Assembly (NCBI GenBank): GCA_002362385.1
Contig: DEUB01000053.1
Span: 30,940 to 68,228, forward strand
DNA: 37,289 nucleotides
Reading direction: 5' to 3'
Source of the DNA: Lachnospiraceae bacterium UBA3273
GTDB lineage: Bacteria; Bacillota; Clostridia; Lachnospirales; Lachnospiraceae
The position numbers were made by a program, and so were the translations under genes. The notes beneath the pieces are model-generated. The model did not search any database. It saw only the letters and a list, made by a program, of their open reading frames with translations, and had not been told where the DNA came from. This document shows positions 24,040 to 32,443 of this stretch, piece by piece. The number at the start of each line of letters is the position of its first letter. Position 1 is the first letter of the stretch.

Positions 24040-25707
24040 ATGGAGAATGAAAAAGCATCAAAAAATTTTATTGAGCAGGAGATAGATAAGGACCTGGCAG
24101 AAGGTGTTTACAATACCGTCTGCACCCGCTTTCCACCGGAGCCTAACGGCTATCTGCACATCGGACATGCCAAAAGCATTATACTAAATTACGGGCTTGC
24201 AAAGGAATATGGCGGCAGGTTCAATATGAGGTTTGACGATACAAATCCCACAAAGGAAAAATCGGAGTTTGTGGAATCTATTTTAAATGATATCAAGTGG
24301 CTGGGAGCCGATTGGGAAGACAGGCTTTTTTTTGCATCGGACTATTTTGAACAGATGTATGAAGGCGCAGTCAAATTGATCAAAAAGGGGAAGGCATACG
24401 TCTCGGATCTGTCTGCGGATGAGATCAGGGAGTACAGGGGTACCCTGACGGAGCCGGGGAAAAAGGATCCTTATTCCGACCGGTCTGTTGAGGAAAACCT
24501 GGAGCTTTTTGAAAATATGAAAAAGGGCGTATATCCTGACGGCAGCAAGGTGCTGAGGGCAAAGATCGATATGTCGTCCTCCAATATCAATATGAGGGAT
24601 CCGATCCTGTACCGTGTGGCCCATATGACCCATCACAATACGGGAGATAAGTGGTGTATTTATCCCATGTATGATTTTGCGCACCCCATCGAGGACGCCA
24701 TAGAAGGGATTACCCACTCTATCTGTACGCTGGAGTTTGAAGACCACAGGCCTTTGTATGACTGGGTAGTGAGGGAACTGGAATATCCCCATCCGCCCAG
24801 ACAGATAGAGTTTGCCAAGATGTATCTGACCAATGTGGTAACAGGAAAAAGATATATCAAGAAATTGGTAGAGGATGGCATCGTAGACGGCTGGGACGAT
24901 CCCAGGCTGGTGTCTATTGCGGCTTTAAGGAGAAGGGGATTTACGCCGGAATCCATTAGGATGTTTGTGGAGCTTTGCGGCATTTCCAAGGCCAATTCAT
25001 CGGCGGATTACGCCATGTTGGAGTACTGTCTGAGAGAGGACTTGAAGCTTAAGAAAAGCCGTATGATGGCGGTCCTTGATCCTATTAAGTTAGTCATTGA
25101 CAATTATCCCGAAGGGCAGAGTGAAATGCTTACGGCTGCCAACAATATGGAGAATCCGGAGCTTGGCACCCATGAAGTTCCTTTTGAAAGGGAGCTTTAC
25201 ATTGAGAGAGAGGACTTTATGGAGGAGCCGCCTAAAAAGTATTTCCGCTTGTTTCCGGGAAATGAAGTGCGCCTGATGCATGCATATTTTGTAAAATGTG
25301 TGGGATTCGAAAAGGATGAAGAGGGGAATGTAACGGTAGTGCACTGCACTTACGATCCTGAAACGAAGGCCGGAAGCGGCTTTAGCGGAAGGAAGGTAAA
25401 AGGAACCATCCATTGGGTTCCCGTACACTCTGCTTTAAAGGCAGAGGCAAGGCTCTATGAAAACATTGTAGACGAAGAAAAGGGCGTTTATAATGAGGAA
25501 GACGGAAGTCTGAATTTAAATCCCAATTCCCTGACGGTATTGAACAATTGCTATATCGAGCCGGGGATTCAGGGGGCGAAGGCTTATGACAGCTTTCAGT
25601 TTGTAAGAAACGGATTTTTCTGTGTGGATTATAAGGATTCCACGGAAGAGAAGCTGGTGTTTAACAGGATCGTATCGTTAAAGAGTTCTTTTAAACTGCC
25701 CAAATAG
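24040..25707 (+). CDS. glnS: Glutaminyl-tRNA synthetase
   Basis: This class I synthetase charges tRNA(Gln) with glutamine. The signature PEPNGYLHIGH (HIGH at 40-43) and the GlnRS blocks MRFDDTNPTKEK, DMSSSNINMRDP and YPMYDFAHPIEDAIEGITHS identify GlnRS rather than GluRS. The KMSKS-like loop reads VVTGKRYIKKLV (Thr268-Gly-Lys-Arg), an atypical form. The C-terminal beta-barrel anticodon domain is complete. The start is the ATG 8 bases after GGGAG; a TTG 14 codons upstream lacks a ribosome binding site. The genome also has gatCAB, so two routes to Gln-tRNA could coexist. No T-box leader was seen. Confidence 0.95.
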   Translation: MENEKASKNFIEQEIDKDLAEGVYNTVCTRFPPEPNGYLHIGHAKSIILNYGLAKEYGGRFNMRFDDTNPTKEKSEFVESILNDIKWLGADWEDRLFFASDYFEQMYEGAVKLIKKGKAYVSDLSADEIREYRGTLTEPGKKDPYSDRSVEENLELFENMKKGVYPDGSKVLRAKIDMSSSNINMRDPILYRVAHMTHHNTGDKWCIYPMYDFAHPIEDAIEGITHSICTLEFEDHRPLYDWVVRELEYPHPPRQIEFAKMYLTNVVTGKRYIKKLVEDGIVDGWDDPRLVSIAALRRRGFTPESIRMFVELCGISKANSSADYAMLEYCLREDLKLKKSRMMAVLDPIKLVIDNYPEGQSEMLTAANNMENPELGTHEVPFERELYIEREDFMEEPPKKYFRLFPGNEVRLMHAYFVKCVGFEKDEEGNVTVVHCTYDPETKAGSGFSGRKVKGTIHWVPVHSALKAEARLYENIVDEEKGVYNEEDGSLNLNPNSLTVLNNCYIEPGIQGAKAYDSFQFVRNGFFCVDYKDSTEEKLVFNRIVSLKSSFKLPK

Positions 25708-25750
25708 CCAGTTATGCATGATTAATTAAAAAAGAATTGGAGATAGCGGA

Positions 25751-26602
25751 ATGGATAATAATTTGTTATCAGGTTTGGAAAGTCTGGGATTAGGAAATCT
25801 GGAGGGACTGGATATTTATGAGGATCCCCATAAGGATGAAAAAAAGCAGGAGGAGGCCGCGGCGCCCAAGGAAGAGGATATGCTCTTTGACAAGAGTTAT
25901 ACCTGTACCGTATGCGACAAGGATTTTAAAGTAAAAATGGTCCGTTCTGGAAAAGCTAAGGCCATGGCCGCGGATCAGGATCTAAGGCCGCGTTACGAAG
26001 GGATCGATGTGTTAAAGTACGATGTTGTTTCCTGCCCTTATTGCGGATATACGGGCTTGAGCAAATATTTTTCCTATCTGACGCCGGCTCAGAGGAAAGC
26101 CATCAAGGAAAATATCTGTAGCAGCTACAAACCCAAAAAGGTCGATCCGGACAAAAAAATCTATACCTATGAGGAGGCTATGGAACGCCATAAGCTTGCT
26201 TTGGTAAACGCCATTGTCAAGCACGGGAAAGCCAGCGAAAAGGCCTATATCTGCTTAAAAACAGGCTGGATCTTAAGAGGACAGAGAGAAGCCCTGGAGG
26301 CAGATGCTCCGGACTATGAAAAGAAGAAACAGGAACTTGAAAGCGCAGAAAACCAGTTTTTAAAAAATGCGTATGACGGTTTTGTCACGGCAAGGGCCAG
26401 TGAAAGCTTCCCCATCTGCGGCATGGATGAAATGACGGTGGATTATCTTCTGGCCACGCTGGCAATGCGTTTCGAGGAATACGAAACAGCTGCCAAGCTC
26501 TTGGGTTCCATTGTGACTTCCAGGACTGCCAATGCCAGAATCAAAGACCGTGCCCATGACTTAAAGGATGTTTTGATGGAAAAGCTCAAGGAAAAAAGAT
26601 AA
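25751..26602 (+). CDS. DUF2225 zinc-ribbon-like protein (283 aa)
   Basis: After an acidic N-terminus, two CxxC pairs (Cys52/55 in CTVCDKDF and Cys95/98 in CPYCGYTG) form a likely zinc site separated by about 40 residues, as in DUF2225. The rest is helical and TPR-like (about 140-280, repeated YEEAMERHKLALVNAI, YETAAKLLGSIV). The family is frequent in Clostridia and spirochaetes and has no established role. It lies 43 bases after glnS and its stop overlaps the next start (TAATG), so it is probably in one operon with the MocR-type regulator. Confidence 0.85.
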   Translation: MDNNLLSGLESLGLGNLEGLDIYEDPHKDEKKQEEAAAPKEEDMLFDKSYTCTVCDKDFKVKMVRSGKAKAMAADQDLRPRYEGIDVLKYDVVSCPYCGYTGLSKYFSYLTPAQRKAIKENICSSYKPKKVDPDKKIYTYEEAMERHKLALVNAIVKHGKASEKAYICLKTGWILRGQREALEADAPDYEKKKQELESAENQFLKNAYDGFVTARASESFPICGMDEMTVDYLLATLAMRFEEYETAAKLLGSIVTSRTANARIKDRAHDLKDVLMEKLKEKR

Positions 26603-28002
26603 TGAATGAACTGACAATTCCTTTAAAGGAAGACGGTAAGGAACATTTATATCAGCAGATTTATAACTATATAAAAAATGAGATCCGGAGGGGAAGCCTG
26701 TCGGCAGGACAGAAGCTTCCCTCGACCCGTAGACTGGCAGAGCATTTGCAGGTGTCCAGGAGCACGGTGGATTTTGCCTATGGACAGCTCTTATCGGAAG
26801 GGTATATTGAATCCCGCCCCTATAAGGGCCATTTTGTTTGTGAGATCACAAAATTGTATCATCCTGCGCCTGTATCCGGTAAGGAAGAGGAAACTCCAAA
26901 AGAGGCGTCAGCGGCTTATGATTTTTCGCCCAACGGCATTGATATTACAGCCTTTCCCTTTTCCACGTGGAAAAGGATTTCAAAGGATGTGCTGATGGAT
27001 GAGGAACGGAATGTATTTGAGCTTGGGGCGCCAAAGGGAGATCAAAGGCTCAGAGAAGCTATCTGCGGCTATCTTCACGGAAGCCGGGGGGTGGAATGTA
27101 CTCCCGGTCAGATCATCGTGGGAGCGGGAAACGATTATCTTTTAATGCTTTTACAAAAAATTCTGGGGACCGCCCAGAGGGTGGCAGTAGAGAACCCTGC
27201 TTATATGAGGGCGGCGAGGATTTTTGCTTCCGGCGGTTATGAAGTAACGCCTGTGGACCTGGATGAAAACGGTATGCGCATAGACCTGCTAAAAAAAAGC
27301 CGGGCGCGGATTGCCTATATTACGCCGTCCCATCAGTTCCCTACAGGAGTCGTCATGCCCATCGGCAGGCGGATGGAGATCCTTTCCTGGGCAAAAGAAG
27401 GGGAAGAACGCTATATTATTGAAGATGATTATGACAGTGAATTCCGTTATAAGGGGATGCCGATCCCTTCCATGCAGGCATCGGACGGCGAGGGAAAGGT
27501 AATTTACCTGGGAACCTTTTCAAAGTCCATTGCGCCTGCCATAAGGATCAGCTATATGGTGCTGCCAAAGCCCCTGTTGAATATTTATGAGGAAAAGCTC
27601 TGGTTTATTTCCTCCACGGTATCCCGTATCGATCAGGCCATTTTGTACAGATTCTTGGAAGATGGCTATTTTGAACGTTATCTGAATAAAATGCGGAAGC
27701 TTTATAAAGGGAAGCATGATCTGCTGCTTGAGAGGCTGAAGTCTTTCAAAAAGGCCTTCCGGATCAGAGGAGAATATGCAGGGCTGCATATATTGTTAGA
27801 GGACAGAAGGGGATGGAGTGAAAAGGAAATTATAGAGGCGGCAGAAAAAGAGGAGTGCAGGGTCTACGGTATGGGCGGTTATATGCTTAAGGAACCGGAA
27901 CAGGGGGGCGGACCGGGGACGGTAATCGTGGGATATGCAGCTTTGACAGAGGAACAGATCATAGAAGGAACGGACCGGTTAAAAAAAGCATGGCGGATCT
28001 GA
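26602..28002 (+). CDS. MocR/PdxR-type GntR-aminotransferase fusion regulator (466 aa)
   Basis: The N-terminal winged HTH of the GntR type (about 10-80: LYQQIYNYIKNEIRRGSLSA, then GQKLPSTRRLAEHLQVSRST) is joined by a linker to a fold-type I aminotransferase domain (about 105-466). The PLP lysine is Lys308 in GTFSKSIAPAIR, and the PLP-contacting Asp is in IIEDDYDSEFRYKG. MocR regulators commonly control vitamin B6 synthesis or GABA/amino-acid metabolism, but no pdxST or gab genes are adjacent, so the target is unknown. Its start codon overlaps the stop of the DUF2225 gene. Confidence 0.92.
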   Translation: MNELTIPLKEDGKEHLYQQIYNYIKNEIRRGSLSAGQKLPSTRRLAEHLQVSRSTVDFAYGQLLSEGYIESRPYKGHFVCEITKLYHPAPVSGKEEETPKEASAAYDFSPNGIDITAFPFSTWKRISKDVLMDEERNVFELGAPKGDQRLREAICGYLHGSRGVECTPGQIIVGAGNDYLLMLLQKILGTAQRVAVENPAYMRAARIFASGGYEVTPVDLDENGMRIDLLKKSRARIAYITPSHQFPTGVVMPIGRRMEILSWAKEGEERYIIEDDYDSEFRYKGMPIPSMQASDGEGKVIYLGTFSKSIAPAIRISYMVLPKPLLNIYEEKLWFISSTVSRIDQAILYRFLEDGYFERYLNKMRKLYKGKHDLLLERLKSFKKAFRIRGEYAGLHILLEDRRGWSEKEIIEAAEKEECRVYGMGGYMLKEPEQGGGPGTVIVGYAALTEEQIIEGTDRLKKAWRI

Positions 28003-28017
28003 TAGAGGATCCGCCAT
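27981..28017 (-). terminator. Intrinsic terminator of the minus-strand acidic protein gene
   Basis: ATGGCGGATC (27990-27999) pairs perfectly with GATCCGCCAT (28008-28017). On the minus strand the stem is followed by GCTTTTTTT. The hairpin spans the end of the convergent MocR gene and may stop its transcript as well. Confidence 0.88.
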
Positions 28018-28034
28018 AAAAGGTAATCAATGCC

Positions 28035-28418
28035 TTATTCCGTGTCAACAGGTGTTTCGTTATCAATTTCCTCGTCTTCTTCGTCATCATCGAAGAATTC
28101 TTCTACGGAATCCATGCTCTCTAATGTGACATCCTGTTCTGAGGAAGCATCTGCTGCAGCTGTTTCTTTTTCTTCGGATGGTTCTTCCGTACCGGCATCT
28201 GCAGACGAATCAAAATGGAGAGGAACATAATTGCGGGAAGATTTGGAATCGGAGGAAGTCAGATCATCTTCATCTTCGAAAATGTCAAAATCATCCGTAT
28301 CGTCATCATCCTCATCAAAATACCCGGCATCCTTTTTCTGAAGGTAATAATATGTTCCGGCCGCCGCAGCGCCTACTGCTGCGCCGAGCAATAATAAATT
28401 CCTGATTTTTTTTGCCAT
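28035..28418 (-). CDS. Small acidic membrane-anchored protein (127 aa)
   Basis: A basic start (MAKKIRN) leads to one Ala/Gly-rich membrane segment (about 7-25, LLLLGAAVGAAAAGTYYYL) and a very acidic, Ser-rich, probably disordered tail with Asp/Glu runs (DEDDDDTDDFDIFEDEDD). The N-terminus resembles YtxH-type membrane proteins, but no domain can be assigned with confidence. The start is the ATG after AAAGGAG rather than the longer one overlapping that site. Its own promoter and terminator make it monocistronic. Confidence 0.7.
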   Translation of the reverse strand: MAKKIRNLLLLGAAVGAAAAGTYYYLQKKDAGYFDEDDDDTDDFDIFEDEDDLTSSDSKSSRNYVPLHFDSSADAGTEEPSEEKETAAADASSEQDVTLESMDSVEEFFDDDEEDEEIDNETPVDTE

Positions 28419-28462
28419 ATTGGGAAAATCTCCTTTCACGTGACCATGCTGTACTTATTACC

Positions 28463-28491
28463 ATTTTAAAATAAAACGCACAGGAAAACAA
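28463..28491 (-). promoter_or_regulatory. Promoter of the acidic protein gene
   Basis: On the minus strand TTGTTT (28491-28486), 17 bases, TAAAAT (28468-28463). Confidence 0.6.
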
Positions 28492-28498
28492 GTAGATA

Positions 28499-28527
28499 TT
28501 GCAATGCTTTTTCTGCTATGGTAAGAT
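28499..28527 (+). promoter_or_regulatory. Promoter of the third TetR gene
   Basis: TTGCAA (28499-28504), 17 bases, TAAGAT (28522-28527), divergent from the acidic protein promoter. Confidence 0.65.
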
Positions 28528-28558
28528 TATTTTCGATTAAATGTAAAGGAATTCATAA

Positions 28559-29176
28559 ATGAACGACAAATTTTTTGATTTAAAAAAGGAAAAGCAGGAC
28601 CGCATGATCAACGGAGCGTTGAAACTCTTTGCGCTGAACGGTTATCAGAAGGCCAGCACCGACGATATTGTAAAAGAAGCGGGGATCTCCAAGGGGCTTT
28701 TGTTCCATTATTTCGGCTCCAAAGCGGGATTATATGTCTTTGTATATGAATACAGCGCCAGATATATGGCCATGGAGCTGCAAAGGGCAGTATCTTTGCG
28801 GGAACGGGACCTGTTTCTTTTGTTTGTCCAGATCGAAGAGGCAAAAAATGTGCTGCTGCGCAATTATCCCTATATGCAGAAGTTTTTGCTGAGCAGTAGT
28901 GAGATTGCGGATGAAAAGATCCGTGAGGAGATAAAGGATTACACGAACCTTTCGGAAAACGCCATGAACGAGGCTTTAGAGAGGGCTGACTACGACAGGC
29001 TCCTGCCTGGCGTAGACGAAAAGCTGCTCATACGTTCCATGCATTATGTTACGAGAGGCCTGATGGAGACAGCCCTTACGGAAAAGCTGGATTCGGAATT
29101 TGTGCATAGGGAAGCGGTAGCTTTCTGCATGATGATGCGGGAAAAATTTACAAAGCCCGAATATCTGGATGAATAA
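28559..29176 (+). CDS. TetR/AcrR-family transcriptional regulator (205 aa)
   Basis: A typical TetR HTH lies at about residues 12-58: MINGALKLFALNGYQKASTD, then DIVKEAGISKGLLFHYFGSK. The C-terminal domain is a helical ligand-binding bundle of usual length. AAAGGA precedes the ATG. It is divergently arranged with the acidic membrane protein gene, whose promoter is close by, so that gene is one possible target. No palindromic operator as clear as those of the other two TetR genes was found. The ligand is unknown. Confidence 0.88.
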   Translation: MNDKFFDLKKEKQDRMINGALKLFALNGYQKASTDDIVKEAGISKGLLFHYFGSKAGLYVFVYEYSARYMAMELQRAVSLRERDLFLLFVQIEEAKNVLLRNYPYMQKFLLSSSEIADEKIREEIKDYTNLSENAMNEALERADYDRLLPGVDEKLLIRSMHYVTRGLMETALTEKLDSEFVHREAVAFCMMMREKFTKPEYLDE

Positions 29177-29225
29177 GAGACTTTCGCAGCATCTCCGTAT
29201 ATGGATGTATATTTATAATAAACAA

Positions 29226-29987
29226 TTATTTGTTCTGCTGGTAAACAGGGTCCGCCGGATAACCGCCCCACAGCTTCTGCATACCGCGCTGGATGGCATC
29301 CTTGGAATTTTTCCAGTCGGCGTCCTTATTGCGGTAATCGAATTTTTCCACCAGCCACGCCACATCTTCGCCGACACGTTTCATGTTTTCGCTCATTAAA
29401 TCAAATAAAAGAGGGAAAAGTGCGTCCTTCTGCTTGTCATTTAACTGGTTATCGGCCTCGGCACAGAGGTCTCCGAAATGATGGAGGCATAATCCTTTGC
29501 TGTTTTTTAACATTTCGGTCATTTCTCCGTCTTTTTTGTACATAAAGAAAAAGGTATCCAGATATCTCTGGTATGTAGTTGCAAATTGATTGCAGATATA
29601 GCAGGATCTTTCCCGTTCCTTAACCCAGGCTGCCATGGAATTCATGGAATCCTGGCTTTTTTTCATTTTGTTCATAAAAGAGGTCTTTCCCCGGGAAAAC
29701 ATTTTGATCTCTTCATCAAGTTCCTTATTTACCTGGACGTAATGGGTCTTTAAGATCCAGCCGTTGCCAAGGGTATTGCCATAGTCAAACATCTTTTTGA
29801 AATGCGCCCGGCAGAAACCTGCTTTATCGGTCTGATCGCGCATATCGCTTTCCATATAGGAGGAGCCGGAGCCTAAAACCAGGTCCAAAAGATCTTGCTC
29901 CACGTTCCGCTCAATAAAGCAGAAAGGACATTCGTCGCCTGCATGGAAGGCGTCCGTTAAGGGGATGGTATATAAGGTTTCTTTCAT
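29226..29987 (-). CDS. DUF6062-like Cys/His-rich protein (253 aa)
   Basis: Four evenly spread metal-binding-like motifs are visible: CPFC (Cys20/23), CRAHF (Cys59/His62), CYIC (Cys129/132) and CLHHF (Cys167/His170). This gives two CxxC + CxxH sets that could each hold a zinc ion or cluster. The two halves look like a duplicated module. The pattern matches proteins annotated DUF6062 in Clostridia; no function is known. The start is the ATG 8 bases after GGAG; an ATG two codons earlier is too close to it, and the much longer reading frame upstream overlaps the promoter and leader hairpin. Confidence 0.78.
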   Translation of the reverse strand: MKETLYTIPLTDAFHAGDECPFCFIERNVEQDLLDLVLGSGSSYMESDMRDQTDKAGFCRAHFKKMFDYGNTLGNGWILKTHYVQVNKELDEEIKMFSRGKTSFMNKMKKSQDSMNSMAAWVKERERSCYICNQFATTYQRYLDTFFFMYKKDGEMTEMLKNSKGLCLHHFGDLCAEADNQLNDKQKDALFPLLFDLMSENMKRVGEDVAWLVEKFDYRNKDADWKNSKDAIQRGMQKLWGGYPADPVYQQNK

Positions 29988-30026
29988 TGTCATATCTCCA
30001 ATCTTTGTAAAATATAAAGAAGAGCA

Positions 30027-30088
30027 ATACCGTCGCAGCCGCTGTAAAAAGCAAAGTATTTGTCTTTTTACAAAAGAGACGACGGTAT
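30027..30088 (-). other. Nested hairpin in the leader of the DUF6062-like gene
   Basis: ATACCGTCG (30027-30035) pairs with CGACGGTAT (30080-30088). Inside, GTAAAAAG (30044-30051) pairs with CTTTTTAC (30064-30071). The structure lies about 40 bases before the start codon, near the predicted 5' end of the mRNA. It is not a known riboswitch that I recognise. Confidence 0.6.
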
Positions 30089-30102
30089 CAATATATAAGT
30101 CT

Positions 30103-30131
30103 ATTTTACTAGAATGAGGAGAAAAGCTCAA
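30103..30131 (-). promoter_or_regulatory. Promoter of the DUF6062-like gene
   Basis: On the minus strand TTGAGC (30131-30126), 17 bases, TAAAAT (30108-30103). Confidence 0.65.
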
Positions 30132-30213
30132 GAAAAAAGGGAAGAAAATTGACAGGAGCGGAGTAAAGAGAAAAATTAACAATAAGTAACATAGCGAAAA
30201 ATGTCGCACTTTA

Positions 30214-30222
30214 TGGTATAAT
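30214..30222 (+). promoter_or_regulatory. Extended -10 promoter of the sensor kinase array
   Basis: TGGTATAAT (TG-N-TATAAT) lies about 100 bases before the first kinase start. No recognisable -35 is present, so an activator may be needed. Confidence 0.65.
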
Positions 30223-30321
30223 AACATAAATATACCCACATATCAGGGGTTGGAAAACGGCATTCCGGACATTTGGGTCTATTCTGCGATAAAGAATGAT
30301 ACAGACAGGCGGAATGAAGCT

Positions 30322-31566
30322 ATGATGCAGGAAACCCCGGAGCATATTTTTTTAGTCATTTTCAGTGCGGTTCTTCAGGGAACTTCTATTTATCTGATTT
30401 TAAAATCCTATATATGCAAATATCAAAAATCATACTGGTTTTCTGTTTTGTTTATCAGCACGGAGATCATACATAAAATGTTCCGGGCGGCGGCATTTTA
30501 TTGGGTCCCCACAGAAATCTGGGCCATTGAATATTTTATTTATAATGTATGCCTTTTTCTTCTGATTATGTGTCTGCTAAAGGGCAATTTGTGGTATCAT
30601 CTGGGAAATATTTTCTGCGGATATTCTATTTTTAATCTGGTAGGTACAGTGGGCTTATTGGGAGTGCTGTATTTATTATCAGGATTGAATTTTGAAGCGG
30701 CAGTCCATGCTATGAATTACGGGGAATTAGACTATACGGGATGGTTTTTCATATCGGTCATTGTTTGTACTTATATAAGCAAGAAGATATGCGATATTTT
30801 CCTGAAGATCAAGCATAAAAGAGTGGAACGTTTTAAGGCGGTCCAGGCGTTTATATGGATCATGATAGGTTTTTTTACAAGCTTTGAAATGGTATTTATA
30901 GGAATTGTTGCATTTGTGGTGCTGGTATTTATCTGTATCTCCGATCAAAAGAGGAAATACAGAAAGCTGTTGGATGAATTCGCCCAGCTAAACCGGATGA
31001 ACAGGGAATATACGGGAAGACTTGATGAAATGTCTAAGGTGCGGCATGATATTTCCAACCATCTGGCAGCTGTGGAGCTGACAGAGTATTACCGGGGCGA
31101 CATAATCGAGAAGATCGCCTATGTGGAGGCGTATACGGGAATCAGGACCTTGGACTGTCTGTTGGAATACAAGTTCCAGATCTGCCGGAGTGAAAAGATC
31201 AAGGTTTCCGTAAAGGGCTGCGAGCTGTCTGATCAACCCGTAACGGTATACGACTGGGTCAGCATTTTCTCCAATCTTCTGGATAACGCCATAGAAGCCT
31301 GTAAAAGTGTGGAACGGAAACAGGATAGATTTATTGAAGTAAAAATGAGGGAAGAAGGAGATCGGACGGTCATAAGAATCACAAACAGCAAAAATTCTGC
31401 GGCAGAAATAATGCCTGCAGGAAAAAAAGAACTGCCGGATCCCTATAAGGATAAGAGGGGATTAGGACTGTCTATTGTCAGGGAAACGGTAGAACGTAAT
31501 CAGGGTAAAATAAGAATCGAGGATACGGAAAAGGCTTTTTCGGTAGAGATAATATACAAAAAATAG
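30322..31566 (+). CDS. AgrC-like GHKL sensor histidine kinase, complete (414 aa)
   Basis: The N-terminal half has about six to seven membrane segments (residues 8-205). It is followed by a coiled-coil dimerisation helix with the phosphoacceptor site KVRHDISNHL (His242) and a GHKL ATPase domain. That domain has an N box (NLLDNAIEAC, about 318-327) and a G box (KDKRGLGLSIV, about 377-387). This is the layout of AgrC/ComD-type kinases that sense peptides at the membrane. The start is the ATG after GGCGGA; in-frame extension upstream has no ribosome binding site. It is first of three tandem paralogs and precedes a LytTR response regulator. No agrB/agrD or comC-like peptide gene is adjacent. Confidence 0.88.
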   Translation: MMQETPEHIFLVIFSAVLQGTSIYLILKSYICKYQKSYWFSVLFISTEIIHKMFRAAAFYWVPTEIWAIEYFIYNVCLFLLIMCLLKGNLWYHLGNIFCGYSIFNLVGTVGLLGVLYLLSGLNFEAAVHAMNYGELDYTGWFFISVIVCTYISKKICDIFLKIKHKRVERFKAVQAFIWIMIGFFTSFEMVFIGIVAFVVLVFICISDQKRKYRKLLDEFAQLNRMNREYTGRLDEMSKVRHDISNHLAAVELTEYYRGDIIEKIAYVEAYTGIRTLDCLLEYKFQICRSEKIKVSVKGCELSDQPVTVYDWVSIFSNLLDNAIEACKSVERKQDRFIEVKMREEGDRTVIRITNSKNSAAEIMPAGKKELPDPYKDKRGLGLSIVRETVERNQGKIRIEDTEKAFSVEIIYKK

Positions 31567-31588
31567 ATTTATAAAGGGATGGGGAGAA

Positions 31589-32416
31589 ATGGAATACGAA
31601 ACACCGCTGCGTATATGTATTATGCTGATAGAATCCATAGGCACGGGGACAGCAGTTTATTGGATCGTCAGACCGTATATTCATCAATATGAAAAGGGTA
31701 AGAAATTTATGGCTTCTTTTCTTATACTGGAATTTGTTCATAGGATATTCAGGGCCTGGTGCTATCTGCGCGTGCCGGAGCAGATCTGGACGGCAGAATA
31801 TCTGCTTTATTATATTGGAATGCTGGCGGCCTTTATATTGTTTTTGAGGGGAAATCCGGTAAAGCATCTGATCAATGTCTGGGGGCCGGCATTTCTGTTT
31901 GATCTATATGGAACGGTCTTTATGGTGGGCGGACTTTTGTTATTGGAGGGCGGCGATTTTAAAAAAGTAACCTATGTCATGGATTTTGGGAATAAAAAAA
32001 GCCTTATACTTTTCCTGGTTTCCTGTATCACGGGTGCGTATTTTATTGGAATATTGGTGGAAGCAATGGAGCGTACCAAGGCAAAATGGATAAGCGCTGC
32101 TAAAATTATTCTTGCGTGTACGGGGGCTTATACTAAAAGCAAGGCGAATATCGAAATTGCTTTTTTCGGTGTCCCGGCATTTATCGTTATGTTGCTTTTG
32201 AATGCATACTATCAGTCCCGCAGCTATAAAAAGGCCAGAGAGGATTATGAGGTTTTGGAAAGCCAGGGAAGGAAATATGATGATAAAATGGCGGAGCTGG
32301 ATTCCATTAAACGGGATACTTTGAAATATCTGGACAAAAGTCAAGGAGCGGGAGATTTGGAATATAAAAAGGAAGTTATGGAAAAGTTCGACGAAGTTTT
32401 GGAAAATGAGAAATAG
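31589..32416 (+). CDS. Sensor-only pseudokinase paralog lacking the histidine and ATPase domain (275 aa)
   Basis: This gene aligns without net gaps to the first 250 residues of the upstream kinase (REQIWTAEY-like and ALF..GTV blocks, similar membrane segments, same coiled-coil linker). The phosphoacceptor motif RHDISNHL is replaced by KRDTLKYL, so Arg242 stands exactly where His242 is in the full kinase. The protein ends about 30 residues later, without N or G boxes. No kinase remnant is present in any frame before the next gene, so this is a clean loss rather than a recent frameshift. An intact ribosome binding site (GGGGAGAA) and reading frame suggest it is expressed. It may form heterodimers with a neighbouring kinase; this is inference. 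Confidence 0.82.
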   Translation: MEYETPLRICIMLIESIGTGTAVYWIVRPYIHQYEKGKKFMASFLILEFVHRIFRAWCYLRVPEQIWTAEYLLYYIGMLAAFILFLRGNPVKHLINVWGPAFLFDLYGTVFMVGGLLLLEGGDFKKVTYVMDFGNKKSLILFLVSCITGAYFIGILVEAMERTKAKWISAAKIILACTGAYTKSKANIEIAFFGVPAFIVMLLLNAYYQSRSYKKAREDYEVLESQGRKYDDKMAELDSIKRDTLKYLDKSQGAGDLEYKKEVMEKFDEVLENEK

Positions 32417-32443
32417 ATATAAAGTGCAGGGGGCAGATGCGGT

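Noticed and set aside
29988..30239. 84-codon N-terminal extension of the DUF6062-like ORF
   Set aside because: It covers the promoter and the leader hairpin; the GGAG site and the conserved CPFC start point support the shorter protein.
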